DNA of 64,000 bases from Opitutia bacterium (GTDB taxonomy: Bacteria > Verrucomicrobiota > Verrucomicrobiia > Opitutales > Opitutaceae): assembly GCA_016190985.1 (NCBI GenBank), contig JACPPI010000024.1, positions 90,281-154,280 of the forward strand, in the 5' to 3' direction. Of this stretch, positions 34,516 through 41,244 are shown piece after piece. The position numbers and the translations under genes were made by a program. The stretch's first letter is position 1, and every line of letters begins with the position of its first letter. The notes below the pieces were generated by a model. The model was given only the letters and a program-made list of their open reading frames with translations, searched no databases and was not told the DNA's origin.

Positions 34516-35446
34516 ACATCTCCTGACCATCGAGGAGCTCAGCCGCGCCGAGATCGAGCAGCTGCTCGCCACCGCCGGCGCGTTCCGCCGCATCCTCGAC
34601 CGCAAGGTCAAGAAGGTCCCCGCCCTCCGCGGCAAGACCATCGTCAACCTCTTCCTCGAGCCCAGCACCCGCACCCGCATCTCCTTCGAGATGGCTGCCA
34701 AGCTCCTCAGCGCCGACGTCATCTCCTTCGACGCGGCCGCCTCCAGCACGACTAAGGGCGAGACCCTGCGCGACACCGCGCAGAACATCCAGGCGCTCAA
34801 CGCCGACATGATCGTGCTCCGCCACTCCGCCAGCGGCTCCCCGCTCTACCTCAGCAAGGTTCTCGGCATCCCGGTCATCAACGCCGGGGACGGCGCGCAC
34901 GAGCACCCGACGCAGGCGCTCCTCGATGTGTTCACGATGCGCGAGAAACTCGGCAACCTGAAGGGCCGCAAGGTCGTCATCCTCGGCGACATCCTCTTCA
35001 GCCGCGTCGCGCGCTCCAACATTCACGCGCTCACCAAGCTGGGCGCCGATGTCACCATCGTCGGCCCCTCCACCCTCGTGCCGCACTGGTTCGAGGCGAT
35101 GGGCGTCAGTGTCTCGCACCACCTCCGCTCCGCGCTCGCCGACGCCGACGTCGTCATGCTGCTCCGCATTCAGCACGAGCGCCAGGGCGTCAGCCACTTC
35201 CCCTCGCTCGGCGAATACACCAGCATGTTCGGCCTCAACTACACCCGCGCCAGCTGGGTGAAACCCGACGCCATCATCATGCACCCCGGCCCCATCAACC
35301 GCGGCGTCGAGATCGACAGCGACATCGCCGACTCCCCGCGCAGCGTCATCCTGCAGCAGGTGACCAACGGCATCGCCGTCCGCATGGCCGCCCTCTACCT
35401 CTGCGCCGGCGGCCAGCCGGAGCACGTCACCACCCCGCTGGAGTGA
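34499..35446 (+). CDS. pyrB: Aspartate carbamoyltransferase catalytic subunit
   Basis: Second step of de novo pyrimidine synthesis, joining carbamoyl phosphate to aspartate. The GTG at 34499 gives 315 residues, matching the family. An in-frame ATG at 34361 would add repeat-encoded residues and is unlikely. The carbamoyl-phosphate loop EPSTRTRISFEMAAK is intact, as are HPTQALLDVFTMREKLG, VVILGDILFSRVARSN and MHPGPINRGVEID. Overlaps the repeat-extended pyrR stop and is followed by pyrC after a 119-bp repeat-filled gap. No pyrI regulatory-subunit gene is present. Confidence 0.96.
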   Translation: MPWHRKHLLTIEELSRAEIEQLLATAGAFRRILDRKVKKVPALRGKTIVNLFLEPSTRTRISFEMAAKLLSADVISFDAAASSTTKGETLRDTAQNIQALNADMIVLRHSASGSPLYLSKVLGIPVINAGDGAHEHPTQALLDVFTMREKLGNLKGRKVVILGDILFSRVARSNIHALTKLGADVTIVGPSTLVPHWFEAMGVSVSHHLRSALADADVVMLLRIQHERQGVSHFPSLGEYTSMFGLNYTRASWVKPDAIIMHPGPINRGVEIDSDIADSPRSVILQQVTNGIAVRMAALYLCAGGQPEHVTTPLE

Positions 35447-35474
35447 CCTAATCCAATTCACCAAACCTTTCTCA

Positions 35475-35554
35475 CCACAGATTACACAGATGAACACGGA
35501 TAAAAACCAAGACAGGGCCACTGACCCATCCGTGTTAATCCGTGAAATCCGTGG
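35475..35554. repeat. Imperfect inverted repeat between pyrB and pyrC
   Basis: The left arm (35475-35501) repeats a CACAGATTA-like unit and the right arm (35528-35554) an ATCCGTGTTA-like unit. The arms are reverse complements with several mismatches. The right arm ends 11 bp before the pyrC ATG. Confidence 0.8.
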
Positions 35555-35565
35555 TCAAAAATAAA

Positions 35566-36852
35566 ATGTCCCTCCTCTGGATCAAAAACGGCCGCGTCAT
35601 CGACCCCGCCTCCCAGCGGGACAAGGTCGGCGACGTCTTCATCGCCGCCGGCAAGTTCGTCAAGTCCCTCACCGCCGCGCAGAAGAAATCCGCGCAGATC
35701 ATCGATGCGAAGGGCCTCGTCGTCTGCCCCGGCCTGGTGGACATCCACGTGCATTTCCGCGAGCCCGGCCAGACGCACAAGGAGACCATCCTCACCGGCT
35801 CGCAGGCCGCCGCTGCCGGCGGGTTCACCACCGTGGTGTGCATGCCCAACACCTCTCCCGTCGTGGACAACGCCGGCACCGTCGCGCTCATCAAATCCCT
35901 CGCCGCCGCCGCCCCGGTCCACGTCTATCCCACCGGCTGCATCACCGTCGGCATGAAGGGCCAGTCGCTCGCCCCACACGGCTCGCTCCAGAAGGCCGGC
36001 ATCGTCGCCCTCACCGACGACGGCCTGTGCGTCCAGTCCAACGAGCTCATGCACCGCGCGGTCGAATACGCGAAGATGTTCGACCTCACCATTCTTGACC
36101 ACTGTCAGGACGACTCGATGACCGACAAGGCCGTGATGAACGAGGGCGTCATGTCCACCCGCCTCGGCCTCAAGGGCTGGCCGCACGCCGCGGAGGACAT
36201 CATCGTCGCCCGCAACATCATCCTTTCCAAATACACCGGGGCGCACATCCACATGCAGCACGTCACCTCGGCCCACTCGGTCGAGCTCATGCGCCGGGCG
36301 AAGAAGGACGGCATCAATGTCACCGCCGAGGCCACTCCGCACCACATCGCCCTGACCGAACAGGCGCTCGGCACCTACGACACCAATTTCAAGATGAACC
36401 CGCCGCTCCGCACCGAGGCGGACCGCCGGGCGATCATCGCCGGCCTGCGCGACGGCACACTCGACTGCATCGGCACCGACCACGCCCCGCACGCGCCGGA
36501 GGAGAAGGACCGCGAGTTTGACTACGCCCCCAACGGCATCATCGGCCTCGAGACCGCTCTGCCCGTGTGCCTCGACGTCCTCGTGAAGAAAAACAAGTTC
36601 AAGCTGCCGCACGTTATCGACCTGATGACCCGCAAGGCCGCGAATATTCTGAAACTCCCCGCCGGCACGCTCACGCCGGGGGCTGTGGCCGACGTCTGCA
36701 TCTTCGACCCTGCCGAGACCTGGATCTACGACACCTACGCCGCCTTCAGCAAGTCCATCAATTCCCCCTGGAACAAGCAGAAGCTGACCGGCCGCGTGAA
36801 GACCACGATCGTCTCCGGCAAAATCGTCTACCAAAACGGCAAGATGGTGTGA
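35566..36852 (+). CDS. pyrC: Dihydroorotase
   Basis: Third step of pyrimidine synthesis, closing carbamoyl-aspartate to dihydroorotate. 428 residues from the ATG at 35566. A GTG at 35542 lies inside the upstream repeat and is rejected as start. The metal-binding HxH lies in VDIHVHFREPGQTHKETI. Further family motifs are CMPNTSPVVDN, DHCQDDSMTDKAVMNEG and HMQHVTSAHSVELM. The C-terminal metal ligand lies in DCIGTDHAPHAPEEKD. This looks like the class I (about 45 kDa) type. With pyrR and pyrB it forms a pyrimidine cluster; pyrD lies at 47 kb. Confidence 0.96.
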   Translation: MSLLWIKNGRVIDPASQRDKVGDVFIAAGKFVKSLTAAQKKSAQIIDAKGLVVCPGLVDIHVHFREPGQTHKETILTGSQAAAAGGFTTVVCMPNTSPVVDNAGTVALIKSLAAAAPVHVYPTGCITVGMKGQSLAPHGSLQKAGIVALTDDGLCVQSNELMHRAVEYAKMFDLTILDHCQDDSMTDKAVMNEGVMSTRLGLKGWPHAAEDIIVARNIILSKYTGAHIHMQHVTSAHSVELMRRAKKDGINVTAEATPHHIALTEQALGTYDTNFKMNPPLRTEADRRAIIAGLRDGTLDCIGTDHAPHAPEEKDREFDYAPNGIIGLETALPVCLDVLVKKNKFKLPHVIDLMTRKAANILKLPAGTLTPGAVADVCIFDPAETWIYDTYAAFSKSINSPWNKQKLTGRVKTTIVSGKIVYQNGKMV

Positions 36853-36879
36853 GGTGGACAGGAAGAGAGATGTTTCTCC

Positions 36880-37014
36880 ATGCTTCCCATTCACACAGGA
36901 CGCTTGCTCATCCGGGAGGTAGCGACATCTGATGCAAGATTCCTTGCCAGGCTGGATCTCCTCTTGAACGCTTGGTGTAATCGCGTAGTAAGACCACATG
37001 TCTGGAATCATTGA
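36880..37014 (+). pseudogene. GNAT acetyltransferase N-terminal stub
   Basis: An ATG at 36880 with an AGGAAGAGAG stretch upstream opens 44 codons. The start reads IHTGRLLIREVATSDARFLA, the usual N-terminal beta-alpha pattern of RimJ-like GNAT acetyltransferases. It then loses similarity and stops at 37012-37014, inside the next gene. It seems to be the remaining beginning of a gene cut off where the island starts. Confidence 0.45.
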
Positions 37015-37627
37015 ATTTGTTCAGCGTGTTGCCTCGTCTCCACCCTTGGCGTGGCTATGGCTTCTCCTTAGCTTCTTATTTTTCTATTTGTTTTGCATGA
37101 CGATCGCGCCTGCTAAAAAAATCGAGCCACCAACTGACAAGGCAGCTGTTCAAGCGTCAACGACTGGGAATGGTTCACCAGTCGTTCAAACGGGAGACCA
37201 CTCCTCTGTAACTCTAAATATTGGTCCGCAACTGGCAGCGGGCCAGTTTAACTACCCCGAGCAGGGACGGCATGGTCCCAATATTCTGTCCAATTCAACG
37301 CACACGGTTTACACAATGGACGGTGTATCCATGCGAGCCGAGATACCTGCCAACTCCAAGCTTCAGGTGAAACTAAAAATGGACATTCGGAAGCAGACTG
37401 ATGCAGGCTGGTATTACGACATTTCAAAAATATCCAATTGGGTAAATCGTGGATACGAGCAACCCATCGGACAAGCTTCTCAGCTTTTCGATGCTGAACC
37501 CGGTAGAGCAGATATCGAACTCCGGTTTCAGCAAAGCGGGATGCTGCAAATCGAAGTTTATGAGGGCGAAGCTAAAAGTCCAAGTTGGGTTCGAACTGTG
37601 CGAGTTCAGAAGCGCATCCAGCATTAA
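36998..37627 (+). CDS. Orphan single-pass membrane protein, AT-richer than surroundings
   Basis: 209 residues, not recognised. One membrane helix lies near residues 15-37 (PPLAWLWLLLSFLFFYLFCM). A polar linker with GNGSPVVQTGDHSSVTLNIG follows. The C-terminal ~120 residues look like a beta-sandwich that ends in basic residues. The SPVVQTGDHSSVTLN segment resembles the SPVIxGNNNTVxIN-type linkers often seen in phage- or defence-associated membrane proteins; that similarity is by eye only. Base composition and codon use are visibly more AT-rich than in pyrC or thiL. Together with the gene stub before it and the TA modules behind it, this points to transfer. Confidence 0.7.
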   Translation: MSGIIEFVQRVASSPPLAWLWLLLSFLFFYLFCMTIAPAKKIEPPTDKAAVQASTTGNGSPVVQTGDHSSVTLNIGPQLAAGQFNYPEQGRHGPNILSNSTHTVYTMDGVSMRAEIPANSKLQVKLKMDIRKQTDAGWYYDISKISNWVNRGYEQPIGQASQLFDAEPGRADIELRFQQSGMLQIEVYEGEAKSPSWVRTVRVQKRIQH

Positions 37628-37661
37628 AGCCATGCCAAGGGGTCTGGTTTAAGTAATTCAG

Positions 37662-37712
37662 TCACCCGGCTCGCAGTTGCTGCAATTCCGCCATTCGCCG
37701 CGCCCGGAACCA
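37662..37712 (-). pseudogene. C-terminal remnant of a second copy of the 39651-40166 gene
   Basis: The reverse strand encodes ARRMAELQQLRAG and stop, matching the end AKRQAELKQLRSG of the intact gene at 39651. The DNA aligns over about 50 bp from the stop codon. The remnant ends exactly where the first ~70-bp repeat begins. Confidence 0.65.
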
Positions 37713-37785
37713 GCCACCACCCGGCCATGCGGACCGCGTCTCTCTGCCACCGATTTCCCAGATTGCCCGCCGGTTCGGTCCGAAC
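37711..37785. repeat. Island repeat, copy 1
   Basis: First of three copies of a GC-rich unit of about 70 bp. Shared core words are CCACCCGGCC, GCGGACC, CCACCGATTTCC and GCCGGTTCGG. Just downstream (37786-37887) lies a second small inverted repeat of TTGGCCACAAGAAACAC and GTGTTTTTCGTGGCAA type. Confidence 0.8.
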
Positions 37786-37954
37786 CATTGGCCACAAGAA
37801 ACACACATAACGATCCTGCGCCTATAGGCGCTCGGAACACATTGCTTGGAAGCACACCCTTCTTGTGTTTTTCGTGGCAAACCTCCGGGGAATCAGCACC
37901 AGCCTCTTCCACCGCGCAGTTGCCTCCGGCCCGAAAATCTGCACCGTTCCAGTC

Positions 37955-38172
37955 ATGAGCACTGTCCAGGAAATTGAAGCTGCGCTCGACCGCCTGCCGC
38001 CAGCGCAATTGAGGGAAGTCGGCGATTGGATCGCCGCCCGCCAGATGCCCGAGACCACGCCTGCCATGCTGGCTGGCATCTGATCTTTTACCGCGTCGAT
38101 GAGGCCGCTCAGACCGTGACCATCGTCCGCATCTGGGACGCTCGCCAAGATCCCGATCTGCTCTGGCCGTAG
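37955..38172 (+). pseudogene. Collapsed toxin-antitoxin module (antitoxin head plus RelE/ParE tail)
   Basis: An ATG at 37955 opens 42 codons that read like an antitoxin N-terminus (STVQEIEAALDRLPPAQLRE). The frame stops at 38081-38083. From about 38074, another frame reads HLIFYRVDEAAQTVTIVRIW and then DARQDPDLL, which is the C-terminal strand pair of a RelE/ParE toxin, and stops at 38170-38172. A deletion seems to have joined the start of the antitoxin gene to the end of the toxin gene. Neither part can be functional as a toxin. The pair lies between island repeats 1 and 2. Confidence 0.6.
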
Positions 38173-38182
38173 TGAACGCCCA

Positions 38183-38255
38183 AACCTCCGCCACCCGGCC
38201 GCGCGGACCCCGTCTCTCCGCCACCGATTTCCAAGTTTGCCCCGCCGGCTTGCTG
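38183..38255. repeat. Island repeat, copy 2
   Basis: Same orientation as copy 1 and about 80-90% identical across the core. It separates the TA relic from the Phd/MazF-like pair. Downstream at 38265-38288, AACAGG and CCTGTT form an inverted repeat before the antitoxin gene that may be its operator. Confidence 0.8.
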
Positions 38256-38309
38256 CAGTCGTCTAACAGGTCTCTTGACAGGCCTGTTTATAGACCCATC
38301 TTCAGACCC

Positions 38310-38537
38310 ATGGAAATCCTCACCCTCTCGCAGGCCAAGCCCCGCATGGGCCGGCTCATCGACCGCGCCCTGCACGGTGAACCGGTGGTCATCCGCAAAG
38401 GCGGTCGTCTGGTGCAATTGACGGAGTATGTGGTGCCCGAGCCCATCCCGGAGCGCCCGATGGGCTACTTCCGGCGCCGGCCAGCGGACTACGCCCGGGC
38501 CAATAGCGCCCCGGTCAATCTCACCCCCGTGCGTTGA
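38310..38537 (+). CDS. Antitoxin, Phd/YefM-like
   Basis: 75 residues from the ATG at 38310. The N-terminus MEILTLSQAKPRMGRLIDRA and EPVVIRKGGRLVQLTEYV match the Phd/YefM fold, in which this part binds DNA as a dimer. The C-terminal ~30 residues (PMGYFRRRPADYARANS) would wrap and neutralise the toxin. It is followed 3 bp later by the MazF-like gene. An AACAGG/CCTGTT inverted repeat about 20 bp upstream is a candidate autoregulatory site. Phd with MazF-type toxin is a mixed pairing, but known to occur. Confidence 0.8.
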   Translation: MEILTLSQAKPRMGRLIDRALHGEPVVIRKGGRLVQLTEYVVPEPIPERPMGYFRRRPADYARANSAPVNLTPVR

Positions 38538-38540
38538 CCC

Positions 38541-38876
38541 ATGCACCAGTGGGACGTCGTGCGGGTGCGGATCAACCCGAAGGACCGGGACGCCCATCCC
38601 GCCGTGGTTCTTTCCTGCGAGGAGGATTGCCGGGACACGGAGTTCCTGCGGATCAACGTGCTGTATGGCAGCAAGCGTTCGCCTGGCGCGGTGTTGGAGC
38701 CGTGGCAGGTGCTGCTCAACGGTGCCGATGGACTCGATTTCCAAACTTCCGTCGATTGCGGCGTGTTTTATCTGGTGCCCAAGACCGCATGCACTCCGGC
38801 CCTGGGCAGCGTCAGCCTCGAACGCCGCCGCCTCATCGGCCGCAAGATCAACGAAGTGCTGCGCCTGCCCCGCTGA
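38541..38876 (+). CDS. MazF/PemK-like toxin
   Basis: 111 residues. The start MHQWDVVRVRINPKDRDAHP, followed by AVVLSCEE, is the SH3-like PemK/MazF beginning, in which a strand pair and a Pro-x-Val-Val-Leu element form the RNA-binding face. The C-terminal helix region is GSVSLERRRLIGRKINEVLR. These proteins are sequence-specific mRNA endoribonucleases. The usual catalytic Arg/Thr residues could not be assigned with certainty by eye. It lies directly downstream of the antitoxin and before island repeat 3. Confidence 0.7.
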   Translation: MHQWDVVRVRINPKDRDAHPAVVLSCEEDCRDTEFLRINVLYGSKRSPGAVLEPWQVLLNGADGLDFQTSVDCGVFYLVPKTACTPALGSVSLERRRLIGRKINEVLRLPR

Positions 38877-38894
38877 CGAGGAGCCCGCTCACCC

Positions 38895-38973
38895 GACCTC
38901 CGCCACCCGGCCGCGCGGACCCCGTCGCTCCGCCGCCGATGGCCAAGATTGCCCCGCCGGTTCGGCCGAATGC
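38895..38973. repeat. Island repeat, copy 3
   Basis: Same orientation as copies 1 and 2. It separates the MazF-like and VapC-like modules, ending 42 bp before the next antitoxin ATG. Confidence 0.8.
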
Positions 38974-39015
38974 TGCCTTGCCAACCGACCAAAGTGTCTT
39001 ATTAAATCTTACACC

Positions 39016-39234
39016 ATGAGAGCAACCCTCACCGTCAGCCTGCCCAAGAAGATGCGCCGCGAAGTCGGCCAGACCGCCCGGGCGCTGCACCTCACCGAAA
39101 GTGAGTTCGTCCGTCGCGCCCTCATGGACCGGCTGTGGGAGGAGACTTTCGAGGCCAGCCGCCGCCGGCTGGTCCCCGCCGCCCGGGCCCAGGGCATCTA
39201 TACCGACGAGGACGTATTCCGCACCGTGTCGTGA
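39016..39234 (+). CDS. Ribbon-helix-helix antitoxin (VapB/CopG-like)
   Basis: 72 residues from the ATG at 39016. The N-terminal strand RATLTVSLPKKMRREV and helix LTESEFVRRALMDRLW are the ribbon-helix-helix DNA-binding unit. The C-terminal tail (GIYTDEDVFRTVS) should bind the toxin. The stop overlaps the GTG start of the PIN toxin gene as GTGA, so the two are translationally coupled. Confidence 0.85.
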   Translation: MRATLTVSLPKKMRREVGQTARALHLTESEFVRRALMDRLWEETFEASRRRLVPAARAQGIYTDEDVFRTVS

Positions 39235-39638
39235 AGCTGGTGCTCGACACCAACGTGCTGGTCGCGGCCCTCGTGGCCGACGGACTCTGCCGCGATCTAG
39301 TCAGGCGACGCGTGCGCGACCACGAGCTCTGCACGAGCGAGCCATTGCTCAAGGAGCTGACCGCCACCTTGCGCCGGAAATTCGGCGTCAAAACCGACGA
39401 AATCCCGTTGCTGGAGGAATACCGCCGGCGCGCCAGCATCGTCGAGCCAGAGAAGTTGCCCGCACCCGTCAGCCGCAATCCCGATGACGACATGGTTCTG
39501 GCCACGGCAATTGCGGCCAAGGCGGACGTGCTCATCACCGGAGACGACGACCTGCTATGCCTAAAAAGCCACCGGGGCATCCGGATTCTATCGCCCCGAC
39601 AATTCCTCGAACTGCTAGACGGTCGAAAGGGCAGGTAG
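39231..39638 (+). CDS. PIN-domain toxin (VapC-like, COG1569 type)
   Basis: 135 residues from the GTG at 39231. The PIN active site is complete: Asp6 in LVLDTNVLVAAL, Glu42 in LLKELTATL, Asp86 in NPDDDMVLATA and Asp105-107 in LITGDDDLL. PIN toxins cut specific RNAs such as tRNAs. It belongs to the putative-toxin PIN group with the DD-DMV pattern, which usually pairs with a ribbon-helix-helix or similar antitoxin, as here. Confidence 0.88.
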   Translation: MKLVLDTNVLVAALVADGLCRDLVRRRVRDHELCTSEPLLKELTATLRRKFGVKTDEIPLLEEYRRRASIVEPEKLPAPVSRNPDDDMVLATAIAAKADVLITGDDDLLCLKSHRGIRILSPRQFLELLDGRKGR

Positions 39639-39650
39639 CTGCGGCAGCGG

Positions 39651-40166
39651 CTAGCCCGAGCGCAGTTGCTTTAACTCCGCCTGTCGCTTCGCCTGGAACC
39701 GCCGCTGCCGCTCGGCATTGTTCCGGCGCTTCTCCTCCACGCTTTTGGCAGGACGCCCCGCCCGCAACGCCAGCGGGAGATCCACCGTCGCGGTGAACAG
39801 GTTGCGCTTCTTAAACGCCACCGGTGAATCCCGCAGCGCGATCAAGCGCAGTCGGGGGCTGGCGGTATCGGTGGCAAACCACGGCTCCGGCGACACCCGG
39901 CCACGTTTGTCCGCCCACGCCGGCACCGGCCGGCCGATCCGTGCTGCCAGATGCTCGGCATAGGCCGCCAGCCAGGCATCGGCTACCGCCCCTTGGGTGA
40001 AGCGCGCGGCCAGCCGGGGCGGCTCCGCCTCTACGACCGCCGCGAGTTGCAGCCGGGACGAGTGCTGGCGGATCTCGTGCAGCCAGTCGCGAAAGTGTCG
40101 GCCGAAATCCTCCAGGGATTCCGCCCGTTCGGCGATCTCGGCCAGAGTGACGGGACGCGTGCTCAT
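39651..40166 (-). CDS. Partner protein of nucleotidyltransferase-like gene (possible TA module)
   Basis: 171 residues, not recognised as a named family. The N-terminal half is predicted helical (TLAEIAERAESLEDFGRHFR). The middle part contains PEPWFATDTASPRLRLIALR. The C-terminus is strongly basic (EEKRRNNAERQRRFQAKRQA) and could bind nucleic acid. Its ATG overlaps the stop of the nucleotidyltransferase-like gene by 4 bp, and both depend on one promoter with a palindrome. A decayed C-terminal copy of this gene lies at 37662. Pair structure, overlap and island location suggest a toxin-antitoxin or defence module; this is not shown. Confidence 0.7.
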   Translation of the reverse strand: MSTRPVTLAEIAERAESLEDFGRHFRDWLHEIRQHSSRLQLAAVVEAEPPRLAARFTQGAVADAWLAAYAEHLAARIGRPVPAWADKRGRVSPEPWFATDTASPRLRLIALRDSPVAFKKRNLFTATVDLPLALRAGRPAKSVEEKRRNNAERQRRFQAKRQAELKQLRSG

Positions 40167-40714
40167 GACTTCAACTCCTTCAGGGTTTCCGCCACGAGCA
40201 CGGTGGCCCGCTCGCCCAGAGCGTCGCCAGGAAAAAACTTTTCGAACGTGGACTCCACCGCCGCCAGCGACTTGGGCCGGATTTTCCGCAGCAGAAATCG
40301 GATATCAGCCTCGTCGCCAGCGTAGCCGGGCAGCGGTGGACGGCACGCCCGCAGTTTCAGCGCCAGCAGGTAGGCGGCGGTGGGCACCGACACCCGCAGG
40401 CCGGGACCGGATTCATGGCCCGCCAGCCGGCGCTTTTCCTCCTTGGGCGCGAGGAACTGTTTCACGCTGTCGTTGAGCCAGTCCTCCGGCAGTTTCTGTT
40501 CGGTCGCAACCAGCGCGGCTAGTTCTTGTGCCACCGCCGAAGGGCGCACGATCGCGTCCACATCTTTTGTCGCCGGACGCGAGTCATAGACCAGCGTGAA
40601 CACCGCCCCGCCATAGAGCGAAACCTCCAGTGTCAGCTTCCGGGCATACGCCAGCTCTCCGAGGCGGCGGAGCGCCCCGGTGATGCGCGTTTTGGTGAGC
40701 GCCTCGTATGGCAT
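40163..40714 (-). CDS. Nucleotidyltransferase-like protein (DUF6036/AbiEii-like)
   Basis: 183 residues. The segment LYGGAVFTLVYDSRPATKDV, followed by DAIVRP, has the G-G then D-x-D pattern of minimal nucleotidyltransferases such as AbiEii-like toxins and DUF6036. A later RVSVPTAAYLLALKLRACRP fits the helix after the active site in this group, and AGDEADIRFLLRK is also typical. It is the first gene of a two-gene operon, and a perfect 12-bp palindrome lies 8 bp upstream of its ATG. By analogy it could transfer nucleotides to tRNA or to its partner protein; that is inference. Confidence 0.75.
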   Translation of the reverse strand: MPYEALTKTRITGALRRLGELAYARKLTLEVSLYGGAVFTLVYDSRPATKDVDAIVRPSAVAQELAALVATEQKLPEDWLNDSVKQFLAPKEEKRRLAGHESGPGLRVSVPTAAYLLALKLRACRPPLPGYAGDEADIRFLLRKIRPKSLAAVESTFEKFFPGDALGERATVLVAETLKELKS

Positions 40715-40722
40715 AGATAAAG

Positions 40723-40734
40723 CGTTACGTAACG
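40723..40734 (-). promoter_or_regulatory. Perfect palindrome upstream of the nucleotidyltransferase-like operon
   Basis: CGTTACGTAACG, 8 bp before the start codon at 40714, in an AT-richer promoter region. It is a candidate autoregulatory operator. The rest of the gap to the DUF1272 gene (40735-40829) shows no other structure. Confidence 0.5.
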
Positions 40735-40829
40735 TTATTTCAAAAGCAAGCCCGGCCTCGCATCAACCGGGAGATGCCGGCTCCGAGCAGTCAATTGATT
40801 CGTGGCTGACACTGGCAAAAACATGGCCC

Positions 40830-41081
40830 ATGGCCCTCGAACTCCGCCCCAATTGCGAATGCTGCGACCGGGATCGGCCGCCCGAGTCGGTGGAAACCTG
40901 CATCTGCACCTTCGAGTGCACATTCTGTGTCGAGTGCACCATGAAGACCCTCCGCTTCGTGTGTCCAAATTGCGGGGGCGAACTCGTGCGGCGGCCGATC
41001 CGGCCTGCGGCGAAGTTGGTGAAAAATTCCGCTTCAACTGTCCATGTGCGCCGGGAACAGCCCTGCGGGCCGAAGCGTTGA
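40830..41081 (+). CDS. DUF1272 cysteine-rich small protein
   Basis: 83 residues from the ATG at 40830. The start ALELRPNCECCDRDRPPES and the CxxxC and CxxC pairs in CTFECTFCVECT and FVCPNCGGELVRRPIRP identify the DUF1272 family. Nine cysteines suggest a rubredoxin/zinc-ribbon-like metal-binding fold. The function of the family is unknown. The C-terminal ~25 residues are probably not part of the domain. It marks the end of the accessory island; the following gap carries a GTGGAGCG inverted repeat. Confidence 0.88.
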   Translation: MALELRPNCECCDRDRPPESVETCICTFECTFCVECTMKTLRFVCPNCGGELVRRPIRPAAKLVKNSASTVHVRREQPCGPKR

Positions 41082-41101
41082 GCCGAAATCATGCAACTGT
41101 A

Positions 41102-41176
41102 GGTGGAGCGAACTGACCTCAGTGCGCTGGTTTGGGTGCCGGCCGGCCCAGCGTCTTCAGGTCAAGCCGCTCCACC
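41102..41176. repeat. GTGGAGCG-type inverted repeat, copy 1
   Basis: The arms GGTGGAGCGAACTGACCT and AGGTCAAGCCGCTCCACC enclose a GC-rich loop. A second copy at 43067-43124 lies on the other side of the CPBP-thiL pair. Confidence 0.75.
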
Positions 41177-41244
41177 CTGTCGCACCGCGCCGGTCTTTCG
41201 GGTTGGTTTTTGCGGCCGGGCCCGCCAAGGATGGACGCGACTTC

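Noticed and set aside
37711..38973. Integron attC array
   Set aside because: The repeats between TA modules lack a GTTRRRY-type core and the attC secondary-structure pattern, and no integrase gene is in the window.
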